Below are positions 54,542 to 64,000 of a DNA stretch of 64,000 nucleotides, in pieces (position 1 is the first letter of the stretch; each line of letters opens with the position of its first letter). Below the pieces are notes generated by a model. That model had not been told where the DNA came from and ran no database searches. It was given only the letters and a program-made list of their open reading frames with translations. This DNA comes from Thalassia testudinum (lineage: Eukaryota; Streptophyta; Magnoliopsida; Alismatales; Hydrocharitaceae), in the NCBI GenBank assembly GCA_037157565.1, contig JAZHRO010000003.1:39011001-39075000 (forward strand), read 5' to 3'. A program made the translations under genes and the position numbers.

Positions 54542-56267
54542 TGTTGGTGCTAGAGCACCACGATCATTTATTTTGATGATAACAAAATACGTGTTATTTA
54601 ACATTTGCAATTTGAGTCCTAGATTTCAGGTCAATTGCAAATGTGGACGTGTTTAGACGGAGTTCGAGCTCGCATCTAGGATGGATTGGAGGAGCTTGAC
54701 GGAAAACAGAGGAGGTTCGCGTGGAGCGAAAGATTGAAGATGGAAGGAAATGAAGAATAGGATAGATTTCCTTCTTTTGTACTTGTTGTATTTTCTTTTC
54801 TTTTGTTGCTCTTTATTTCCTTAGATATTTTATGTTAAAGAGCCTCAAAGAACTCTAACAGTAGTCCTAGGAACACCGGCACAACCCTAGGATACTTAGG
54901 TTTTCTGTAGAATACTTAGAAAACCAATATAGGGTTCAAACAACACTTCCAGACGTCTCATTCCCAAATCAGACGTCTGATAAAGTATTGTAAGACGTCT
55001 GACTGTTGTTTCAGACGTCTGATAACTGTTAGGCTGGACATAGCTACTTCTGTCTGATAAAATCAGACGTCCAGACCTTAGTCCAGACGTCTTAGAAGAC
55101 GTCTAATGGACTTACCAGACGTCCAGATAGTGGACCGTTGTCTAGCTTAGCAGACACTGTAGAATATGACCGTTAGAGCCTTATCAGATGTCCTTAGGCC
55201 TTTCCAGACGTCTGATAATTGACCGTTTTGCCTCGGCTGACCCAAAATCTCTTCTCAGAGATTTCCTAGCCGTTGCAACATTTGGAAATCAATTCCCACA
55301 GTAAAAGTAGGTTTCCAGACGTCCAGACATAGTGCCAGACGTCCTGTATGTCGTCTGATGGACTTGCGTAAAAACCCTGTTTAGATCTGATCCATGTCAG
55401 GGAGAGACCCGCCCAAAATCAGACGTCTAACCTTGGAATCAGACATCTTAAAGTGAACTTCCAGACGTCTGATTCTAGAATTAGACGTCTGATAAGCCTG
55501 TCAGAACAATGATTGTTCCTGATTTCGGGCTGATTCACTTGGGCTTTGTACCCAACGGCTATGGAAGCTTTTCTAAGCCTTCCAAAGCCTTCCTAAGGCC
55601 TTTATAAATAGAGGGGAGCCTTTACACACTTAGAGAAACAAAAAGACACGCTAAGAGAAACACAAGACACACTTAAGCAACATACTTCCACTCTCTTGTG
55701 TCCTAGATAGCTCTTGCTCTCCAAGCTCAAGCTCCATCATCTTCAGAGCATCAAGCCTTCGCGCACCCGCTCTCCCGCCGTTGTTCACGAGAGCGACATT
55801 GCGTCGTTGTGTGGCTCACGCACCCGCGTCATCGTCGCCGCACTCCTTGCAAAGGGGAGTTTCCTAATTCCTATAGAAGCTTAGGTTTATTATTTTGTTG
55901 GCTCTATAGGTTTGTTGTTTATTTTATCTTTGTTATTTGGTTGGGTATTCGCTTTGCGAATTCCCGTCTCCTTCGTGGGACAAAATCCTTCTCGTGGAGA
56001 GAAGGGGTTGAGGAACGCTACCCTTGTACTTGTAGCGTGGTTGTACTAAGGTTGAATCACCCTCGTTTTAAAGTGATTCGGTTAGTAGATTTGATCAACT
56101 AGGTTGATCGGAAAATCCTAACTCGAGAGGGTTAGGTGGTGGTTTTCACCCGATTTGGGTTTCCACATAAAATTACTTGTGTACTTGTGCGATTGATTTT
56201 TGTGAGATTGCTTTATATTTTATTTCCGCATTTATTACGTCACCCCTCCTTCGAAGGGAAACCTTCA
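54542..56267 (+). repeat. Element E 3' LTR
   Basis: 1726 bases, paired with 51288-53014. Fourteen GACGTC palindromes lie between 54949 and 55492. The TATA box is at 55603. Confidence 0.93.
55603..55610 (+). promoter_or_regulatory. TATA box of element E 3' LTR
   Basis: TATAAATA about 110 bases after the last GACGTC palindrome. Confidence 0.6.
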
Positions 56268-56272
56268 GAATG
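56268..56272. repeat. Target-site duplication of element E, right copy (GAATG)
   Basis: Matches 51283-51287. Confidence 0.93.
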
Positions 56273-56967
56273 TACTCGAAGCCATCCGAAATAGGGAAGG
56301 GTCCCACAAAATCAATCCCCCATGCGTCAAAGATTTCGCATATGAGAATCGGGTATAAGGGCATCATATCACGATTACTCATGTTGTCTAAGGTCTGGCA
56401 ATGACTTCATGCCCTACAGTGGTTGTATGCATCTTTGAAAATCGTGGGCCAATAGAAGCTGCACTGGTGGACTTTCGTTGTGGTATTATGACCTAAGAAA
56501 TGTCCACCTCATGCCTGGTCATGGTAGATGGACAATATGTTGTGAATTTCCACTTCTGCGACACATCGTCAAATGATTTGATCAGCATCGATGCGAAAAA
56601 GATACGGTTCTTCCCAGAAGTAATACTTAGCATTGGAAGGTAATTTGTACTTCTTGGCCTTCGACCAATTGGACGGGATCTGATGTGATGCCAGGTAGTT
56701 TACTATATCAGCAAACCATGGAAGATATGTATTAATAGCTAGGAGGTGCTCATCCGAAAAATGTTCCATGATGGCTCCGGAAGGGTCGATGATCTCAGAA
56801 GGAAGGTGGGACAAGTGATCAGCTACCACGTTCTATTTTCCTACTTGTCGTGAATCTTGAGGTCAAACATTTGCAACAGCAAGATCTAGTGGATTAGTCG
56901 AGGTTTTGCGTCCTTCACAAGGAGATGCCTCACAGCAGTGTGATCCGTGTAAAAGATAACATGGGAA
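56273..56967 (-). pseudogene. Element D RNase H end and integrase N-terminal part
   Basis: On the minus strand from the right: SHVIFYTDHTAVRHLL-like RNase H residues (about 56960-56915), then VADHLSHLPSEIIDPS (56829-56780), then the chromo/zinc-binding linker with CCFYWP-like residues near 56450, then WGIDFVGPFPISDGFEYI (about 56325-56273), where element E interrupts integrase. Frame breaks occur between blocks. Confidence 0.83.
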
Positions 56968-57161
56968 CTGTTTGCACCTCAAAACACACCTGTAATAACG
57001 ACTTCTTGTGCTATTTTCTAGCATTAACATTGCATAATAGGATCCTGTAATCGCATTTGTAAAAACGCCTGCATGCATGCATTTAATCAAGAGAAGAAGA
57101 CGAGTGAAACAATGGCTTACATAGTTACATTTTATCCCAAGTGCCTCCTTGCAAATTCCAC
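56968..57161. other. Unexplained segment between element D RNase H and element C
   Basis: RNase H similarity stops at 56967, but the element C LTR begins only at 57162. The 194 bases between match neither. GCATGCATGCATG is at about 57069. It may be filler DNA or the end of another insertion. Confidence 0.4.
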
Positions 57162-59418
57162 TGATAGCGATAATACGCGGTTTGTTAAATACGCCGTTGT
57201 AACGCGCAAAATCGATCAACTCTTAAATTTATATTCCTAGAAAGGGGAGTATCTAGGGTCGTCCAAGGAGGCAATATGGTTGCAAAATTGATTCTCTTGC
57301 TTGGAATATATCTCAACTTTCTTTTTGGTAATTTTCAATATACCATTTTTCTTTATTTTTGAACTAAGGCAACATGCGAACTGATGGCGGGAAAAGTGTT
57401 TACACATCCAATTAAGTAAACAACTCTAAAGTAGCAAGTAGAGCCTCTCCCTAAGCTCACTCTAGGCAAGTGGAGACCTAGAATAATTAGGGAGAGGAAG
57501 TGAAGAATGCTGAAAATAAGCAAAAAGAAATGCAAACAAGATATGCGAAAAAGGCAACTAGATAAGTGATAAAGTGTTTAACAAAAATGCCTAGTAGAGG
57601 AATGCTTCTACTACTTGATAATTGAAGTAAAAGAAAACACAAATCCTCTAAATAGATGGTGAAGAAGAGGGCTTCTTGCTCCAAGGTTGGTGGCTACCAA
57701 GCTTGAAAAGAATCCTTCAACTCCTTCCTTGCAGAACTCCGCCAAGGTGATGACCTCCAAGGCAAGCCCTAAGTTTCTCTCCAAGGGTGGACGTCCACCC
57801 TAAGTCCTTCTCCCTTTCCTGGCCGTCCTCCTTGAAGTGGAAGAGTCCTCCTCCTTGGCGTGGCCCAAGTTGAAGAGAGTGGGGAGAAGAAGGCACCAAA
57901 AGGGCTGGTGGTGTGCCCCTTTAATCTCCTTCTCTACTCCTTCTCCTTAGGCGTAGGTATAGGTGGATGTAGGTAGAAAATACACTAAAGGAGGATGCCC
58001 CAAAAATGGTGGTAGGTGGTGGCTTTTTATAGAATAGGAGGGGGGCTATGGTGCCCCTTGAAATGGAGGGCTACGATGGAAGGATGAGGGTGGTTGGTGA
58101 TCCTATGGCTAGGGTGAGTTGGCGCCAACCCAAAGGGTGTTAAAGGGGGTGGTTATGGTGGTGTTGGTGTCTTTTGGTGGTGGAGAGACACCCCCATGTT
58201 GGCGCCAACATGGGGTCTTCTAGAAGGGGAGTTAGGTGGATGGTGGAGATGGATTCAAGGGGGATTGTGTGGTGGAGATGAGGGGGGATTTTGGAGGGAA
58301 AAGTGGCGCCACTAAGGGGTGGTTATGGTTAGTTTTTGGCGCCACTTTTAGGTGTCTTTTGGAGGTGGTGGGTAGGTTAGGTTGGTGCCAACTAGGTTAG
58401 CTTATGTGGAGCTTAGGTGGAGCTAGTTGGGTGGAGTTGGTAGGTTGGTTTTTGGGGTGGTACAAGCCAAGGACATTGGAGCATAGTTGAGCTAAGCTAA
58501 GCTAAGCTAAGCTAGCTTAGCTAATGGAGGAGTAGAGGAGAAGATGTTGGAGCTAGGGTTTGGAGGAAGGAGCTGAGGAGAAGAAGTCTGGAGTTGGAGC
58601 TGGAGCTGGCTGCTGCTGAAGAGGCTGGCATGGGGCTACTCTAGCTGGCTTAGCTTGCTAGTTCTTTGCTAGTTGCTAAGCCAAGCTAAAGTGAGCTAGC
58701 TTCTACCAAAATGAGCTGAGGTGAGCTAGGTCTGGTGCTCCCGGGGAGAATCAAGCTGGTTCAGGCAGCTAAGGTAGCTTAGCTCAACTGAGTTGAGCTA
58801 AGCTGAGTCCCCGGGAGCTGGACTTGAGCTTCCTGAGCTGAGATGAATTCTTCTTCAGCTGCCTGGAGTTGAGTGGAGCTGAATGTAGCTGGATCTGAGC
58901 TGGGGTGAACTCCTGTCAACTCAGCTGAGCTAGCTAGAGCTCCCTGTGAACTAGTGGGAGCTGAGATGAGCTAGACTCAGCTAAGTTGAGCTGGATCTGA
59001 GCTGACTTGAGCTAGGGTGAGCTAAGATGAACTCTCTTGAGCTGCCATCCAGCTGAGATTAGCTGAATGGAGCTGGGATGAGCTAACCCTAGTTCAAGTA
59101 AGCTAGGTTCCAGTTGCGGTGAGCTGGATCAAGCTAAGGTGAGTTGGATCAAGCTGAGGTGAGCTGGATTAGGCTGAGTTCCAGCTTGTCTGGGCTTCTC
59201 CTTCACCATTTGCCTTCTTGAGTGCTAGGGTTTTAGGGATCTGTGCATCTGTACATCCCTAACACTCACAAAAACACATTAAAACGACAATAAAAAATGC
59301 AATGCATGCCTATCCTAATTTATGCCTAAATGCACCCCAAAAACCTATTTGCGGAGTAAAATCCTAAGAGCTACGTTAGTTTTAAAGCATAAAAATGATG
59401 ATAAACTGCCGTTTATCA
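57162..59418 (-). repeat. Element C 3' LTR
   Basis: 2257 bases; on the minus strand it starts TGATAAACGGCAGTTTATCA and ends TTATCGCTATCA. It has the same AGCT-rich block (about 58490-59190), GGCGCC palindromes (four, 58120-58341) and TATA box (58024-58031) as element B. Confidence 0.92.
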
Positions 59419-60846
59419 CACCCCCATGCTTATCTTTTGCTAGTCTCTTAGCAAAACATTAATTTTTTTGGAAAATGGAATTTTTGGGAAATCTAATTTT
59501 TTTTTGACTTTTGAGGAGAAAAAGAGATTAAGGGACCTTGGTAGATTAAAACACAGGAGATACGGGATTTGTTGAAGATAAACATCAGGGTTTGGTTTTG
59601 GATCCAACCATTAGATAGAACGGGATCAATATATCCTCAGAAAGTTCACAAATTAACCCCTTGTTAATTCAGATGACTTGAAATGTTTGTTTTTAGGATT
59701 TTTCTGGCTCGTGAATCTGATTCGCAACTTGTAAATTCCTTTAAAACCTTGTGTCTGTGCTTGTGAAAAGCCAACCTTTATAAGGACGTGTTATTATTAT
59801 TATTATTTTTTTTTCTCTCCCCCATGCTTATTTTTACCTTAGTCTTACAACAGATGTGTCGGTATCATCATTCCCGTTACCATTCCTCGAGGGGGCTCTG
59901 GCGCCAGTACTTCGGGATAGCACTGTCCATGACACCACCCAGGAGCTCACAACCCCAAAACACGATGCGGTGACAAGGGGCGCTCCAAACAAACTCAAGC
60001 TCTTGCTCCGATGCTATAGGTAGAGCACCGTCCAAGACACTTGAGCTGCTGAAATGCGCTTTAATGCTCCGTCTAAAGATATGAAATATAGATATAGAGC
60101 AGCGCCGAGGCGGTAACATGTTGACATCGCGTCCTCAAAGAAGGTTTTTTCCTTCTTCTCGACGGTGGGAACTCAAACCAATGATTTGCTTCAGACTTTT
60201 ACTAAATCCAAACAAGGGAGTTTTTCAAATTTTTAGTTATTTTTAAGTGTTGGCTTGTGTGTGAAAATTGACACAAGAAGTTTCTCAAGAATCGCAAGTT
60301 TTTGAATCAAAAACTAAGTCAAATACTTTCCATATTACAAAATAGGATCAAGTCACCTGAACTATCATGAGTTCAGGTGGAATTTTAGAGAAGGATATCT
60401 GATCTAGTCTAAAATAGACCCTGGAATTCTAATGATCAGATCCATATCCTCATCCTTAGTTTGTTAAAGATTAAATCCCATTGTACCAGAAGTGAATTTT
60501 TCGACCTTAGTCCTGATTTCAAAATTTTTCCTCAAAAAGTTTTCAATATATATATATATATTTTTTTTTTTTTTTCTTTTTGTTTTTTTTGTTTTTGGGT
60601 ATGCAAGCAGGAAATAAATTAAAGAAAAATGCATGTTTTTAGGTTTTAAACATCCTAAATCGATCGTAAAAATTTAAAAACACCCCCCCATGCTTAAGTT
60701 ATGCCATGTCCTCATGCATTAGGAGGGAAAAGGAATCACCTTAGTGAAGAACGGTCAGGTTTAGGATGAATAAAACTTGGAAAAAGAAGAAAAAAGGAAA
60801 GCAAGAAAATGATGGGTTACCTCCCATCCAGTGCTATCTTTTACGC
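59419..60846 (-). other. 3' noncoding region of element C
   Basis: Near-identical to 11643-13054 of element B, including the three polypurine-like motifs (about 59419-59434, 59815-59831, 60681-60697). An AT/T run at 60546-60590 is expanded relative to B. It contains the same 80-codon frame as element B with two changes (60119-59877), which I do not treat as a gene. Confidence 0.8.
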
Positions 60847-60849
60847 CAT

Positions 60850-61854
60850 TCAGCCGGGCGTGAAGGTATGCACGGAAGACGTAAGATCATGTAAATAATT
60901 GGACACTTGGATCCCCGCAAAAAAAGTGTCGTCTTCTAGATCCTTAAAAAATTGATTAGAAATAATATTGGGATCAAAGTTGGATGGAAAATGATAAGTG
61001 TAGCCTGAGTCTGGCCATGGGTTTAAATTAGGTTGGGTGCCAAACTCAGGCGGGGTTGGTGGCAGGTTCGTTAGAAAGGGGTCGGGGAAGGAATGGTGAG
61101 GATTGGGTGAAGTTAGTGTGGAAAAGTTAGGTGCGTGAATAGTGGGTGGGTTAGGGGGGGTATCAGGAATAAATTTGGGGTCAAGACAAGTTTCCGGATC
61201 ACAGATCTCGCCGACCACTGAGTCTGAATCAGAGTCCTCAAAAAAATTGTGGTCGGTAAGGGTATCTATTAACATTGTCTCCTCCACCATATTGAAAATT
61301 CCAGTATCTGAGTCCTCAAAGAAGTTATCATCATGGAATCTCCTGGAGGATTTAAAAATATCTAAAGTGATAGTTTGGCCTGCACAATTGATATCCATTT
61401 TGCCTGTGTGGCAATTGATATTTGCCTTTGCAGTGGCCAAAAAGGGGCGTCCAAGGATTATTGGGGAGTCCAGTAATGATTCAGGTGCCTCAATGTCAAG
61501 AACCAGAAAGTCTGCAGGGAAGACACAATTCTGGACCTTGATTAAAACGTCCTCGATAATCCCACGAGGTTTGATTGTAGATCGGTCGGCTAATTGCAGG
61601 GTAACCTCGACGGGTTTTAATTCACCGATCTGAAATTCTTCGAATAAACTCGTGGGAATAATATTAACTGAGGCACCAAGATCAAGGAGGGCGCGATTAA
61701 ATGTAGTGTCATCAATAATTACAGAAATTAAAGGCGACCCCGGATCTTTCATCTTAGGAGGCAGCTTACTCTGTATGACGGAGCTTACTGTCTCTGAAAG
61801 ATGCACCTGTCCTAGATTTTTAGCCTGCCTTTTAGGAGTACAAATATCCTTCAA
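60850..61854 (-). pseudogene. Element C protease and C-terminal region, open 334-codon segment
   Basis: Downstream part of the broken element C gag-protease frame. An aspartic protease carries catalytic DLGASVN (Asp about residue 58) and PIILGRPFLAT (about residue 131). After about residue 185 comes a Pro/Asp/Phe-rich region of about 150 residues that shares PWPDSG, a FxDLExDTF block, IQVSNYLHD and the end TFTPG with element B. No RT follows. Related to the element B protein at about half the residues by eye, much less than the surrounding noncoding DNA. A one-base shift at about 61867 separates it from the gag part. Confidence 0.82.
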
Positions 61855-63792
61855 AAATTTAGCATAGCAGGTATATATTTGATGGCATCTAGGAGAGGAA
61901 TATTGGTATGAACTTGCCCAAATAGCTCCATGAGTTCTTCTGTAGTGGGCTCAGATTTCTTTTTTTTGTTGGTGGTGGGGTAGAGAGCTTGTGGGAAGGG
62001 GACAGGAATCTTGTCTTGAGATTTTTGTTTTTCTTTTTCTTCCTAATGGGGAGGTGGGGAGTCAATTTGCACAGGTATCTTACCAGGTTCGTGTGAAGGC
62101 CCGGGGTCAGTGGTGGTTTTCCCACTCCTCAAAGTAACTGCATGTGCAGTCGGATTATTATTTAGAGGAGGTGGGGGGGCCTGTGATTGCAGAAACCTAG
62201 GCGGCTGCTGAGGTGGTGGATTAGGAGGAGGCTGATGTGGATAATGTGGATTTCTGCCCATATAATGGTTTCCTTGGTGATTAGGGTTGGGTATGGGTTG
62301 GGACAGAAGATGTCCTACAGGTCTTTGCGTGGGAGTAACCCCAATCTGATTGTTCAGATTTGTGATGTTGCGGGTTACTTCCGTCATTTTTGTTTGCATA
62401 TCCTGCAGGGTTCGCAGCATCTGGGCATTGATATCTTGTTGGGATGGCCCAGGATGGAAGTTTGGATTCAACCCATACCCATTAAAATGATATGGTTGGG
62501 AGGAAACTTGATTATTCCAGGAGTAGTTCGGGTAATTTTTCCAATTGGAAGAATTTTTAAAGGGCTCCTGGGTGGCAGAAATATTTTGAGTGGGGTTAAG
62601 ATCTGGATAGTTGTAGTTCCCCAGTGAATCATGGGCAACCTCAGAATAATCAGCAGGGGTAGTGTTGAGATTGTGCAAATTTTCTCTTTGTGGAAAGTTA
62701 GGTTGGGTTAGATGTGGGTGTGGAGCTTGAGTTGAAGTGGCTAGTCTTTCCTCAATTTTCTTTTGATTAATATGCATCTGGTCGAGTTTTTGAGCAATCA
62801 ATTGAGGATCGTCTTGGGTGACAGGGATAGATTGAGTGCTATTTCATGAACACCGAACTGCGGGTTTTGGGTTCTGCAAAATGTGTTCATGGAAGCTTGA
62901 TTAAATGAGTTTTCACTCATTTCTTCGAACAGGTCATAGGCACTTTCTGCATCTTTATTTAAAAAGTTGCCGCCACACGAGGCGTCGACAAACTGTCGGA
63001 TTTGATCTTCTAATCCATGATAGAAGATTTGCACGAGCTTCCATAAAGGAATCTCGTGGTGCGGGCAACTTCTTAAAAGGTCTTGAAATCTTTCCCAAGA
63101 ATCATGGAAAGTTTCACCAGATTTTTGGTGAAAGGTCGTAATAGATCTTCGTAAGGAATTGGTACGACCTATGGGAAAGAATTTCTTGAGGAAGGCACTC
63201 TTGAGTTGAGGCCATGTTGTAATGGGTCGGCCAATGGTCCTGAACCAATAAGCGGCCTTATCTTTAAGAGATAATGGAAAAAGCCGCATCAGCCATATGT
63301 CTTCTTGCACATTTCGGGAATGGGTTGTCTGTGCAAGAAGAGTTAGTTCTTCAAGGTGGCTGAAAGGGTCTTCCCTAGGAAGGCCATGAAAGTGTTTAAT
63401 CAGGTTCAGGATGGCTGGCTTGATCTCAAAGTCCCCCTCCGGTATGACCACCCCTGGTCGTTCCTCATAATAAGACGGATCATAGAAATCTTTTAGAGGA
63501 ACAACAGGCTGCTGACGGGGTGGTGGGTTTGGCCTTGGATTGGCTAGGTTTTGGATGTTCCTAGTCAATGTTTGTTGATTGGAATTTAATTTATTAATCT
63601 GATCGGCCATCAATTTTAAAAGATCAGGTAGGGGGTCATGATGTTGTGTGTGGGGCAACTCAAGATTGGGGAGCTCCAAGTGTGGGAAGTTACTGGTGGT
63701 TGGGTTTGGGTGGAAGGGTTAGAATTAGGGTTAGAGGTGGGGTTAGAGGTAGACGTGGAAGGGTCGGTGGACCTATTTTGTTGTGTTTCCAT
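61855..63792 (-). pseudogene. gag: Element C gag, with capsid core, broken
   Basis: Start ATG at 63792 (METQQNRS). A frameshift near 63690 leads to a 293-codon frame (63679-62798) containing a complete Retrotrans_gag core: KPAILNLIKHFHGLPREDPF, KDKAAYWFRTI, LKSAFLKKFFPIGRTNSLRR, ETFHDSWERFQDLLRSCPHH and VQIFYHGL. A second shift near 62840 leads to the Pro/Asn/Gln-rich part (62801-62043), which ends at a TAG. Beyond it LMELFGQVHTNIPLLDAI connects to the protease after another shift. It has no zinc knuckle. It would form the particle core; element B lacks exactly this core. Confidence 0.87.
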
Positions 63793-64000
63793 TTTTTCAG
63801 GAGAAGACAGAAAAAGTGGTCTTTTTACGTGGGGGGCGAAATCAAATGGTCCTTCCAAGTGCAGATTTTGAGACCGTCGCCCGAGCATAAAATGGAAGAA
63901 TGGGGAGGGGAGGAGAAGAGAAAGAGATGAGAGAAAGTGTGCAATTCAAACAAACAAAAACTAGACCTAACTTAATTGTGACTCCCTAATAATAACCTAA
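63793..64000 (-). other. Leader of element C (partial)
   Basis: On the minus strand it begins TTAGGTTATTATTAGGGAGT and includes TTAGGTCTAGTTTTTGTTTG. The outer part matches the element B leader around 9400-9470; closer to the start codon the similarity drops. Confidence 0.75.

Larger units (their letters stand above)
51288..56267 (+). mobile_element. Element E: short non-autonomous Ty1/copia element
   Basis: LTRs (51288-53014, 54542-56267) flank only 1.5 kb of internal DNA: initiator-Met primer site, a gag-like frame and a polypurine-rich 3' part. Protease, integrase and RT are absent. The complete GAATG duplication shows a normal integration, into element D integrase. The LTRs differ by a few percent (by eye), so it is intermediate in age between A and B. 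Confidence 0.93.
45989..64000 (-). mobile_element. Element D: Athila-like Ty3/gypsy retrotransposon, cut by the window edge
   Basis: 3' LTR at 45989-48782, then polypurine tract, 3' noncoding region, integrase and RNase H on the minus strand, closely parallel to element A. Element E sits in integrase (51288-56267). Element C begins 57162, shortly beyond RNase H. RT, protease, gag and the 5' LTR are not visible and may lie beyond 64000 or be deleted. Confidence 0.85.
57162..64000 (-). mobile_element. Element C: gag-protease-only gypsy element, relative of B, cut by the window edge
   Basis: 3' LTR (57162-59418), polypurine tract, 3' noncoding region and a gag-protease region on the minus strand; the leader runs off the right edge. 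The LTR and 3' noncoding region match element B closely (about 95% by eye), but the protein is far more different. No RT or integrase. The gag contains stops and shifts. Confidence 0.9.

Overview
This window looks like a retrotransposon-dense intergenic region of a large plant nuclear genome. It contains Ty3/gypsy Athila-type LTR elements (LTRs of 2.3-2.8 kb, primer-binding site complementary to plant tRNA-Asp), Ty1/copia elements with an initiator-Met primer site, CACTA/En-Spm DNA transposon remnants and solo LTRs. I see no intact host gene, tRNA, rRNA or CRISPR. The species cannot be told from the sequence alone.

Left third (1-28247): three nested layers. The oldest is a CACTA element with a broken Transposase_24-type gene and a right terminus TTGTAGTG at 28247. 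Inserted in it, with the 5-bp target duplication CAACC, is Athila-like element A (959-25665). Its gag, protease, RT, RNase H and integrase are all recognisable and all broken. Inserted in A's gag is the much younger element B (5632-16860), a gag-protease-only element. B reads LTR, internal, LTR, then a second copy of the PBS and leader, and it stops abruptly where A's gag resumes. It looks like a dimer whose right end was deleted.

Middle (28248-45988): a decayed copia element F on the minus strand is split by an unassigned insertion (about 30081-31580) and by a 2.7-kb solo LTR (33001-35692, target duplication CATAT). Further right are a CACTA-like end, two Athila-type solo LTRs G (38536-41237, duplication CAACT) and H (41457-43868, minus), and a small host-gene relic. 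The relic resembles the Core-2/I-branching (DUF266, Glyco_transf_14) family and keeps an exon-intron boundary.

Right third (45989-64000): Athila-like element D on the minus strand runs off the right edge. Inside its integrase sits a short non-autonomous copia element E (51288-56267, duplication GAATG). Just beyond its RNase H is element C (57162 to beyond 64000, minus), a relative of B that keeps the gag core domain B lacks.

The autonomous elements A and D could once have supplied RT and integrase; B, C and E carry only gag or gag-protease and would have moved in trans. The most interesting signals are four: B and C are near-identical in LTR and 3' noncoding DNA but strongly diverged in the ORF, suggesting a mosaic; their ORFs share a C-terminal region in place of RT; all Athila-type LTRs start with a short hairpin whose stem changes are compensatory; and regulatory-looking palindromes (GGCGCC, GACGTC) are amplified in several LTRs.
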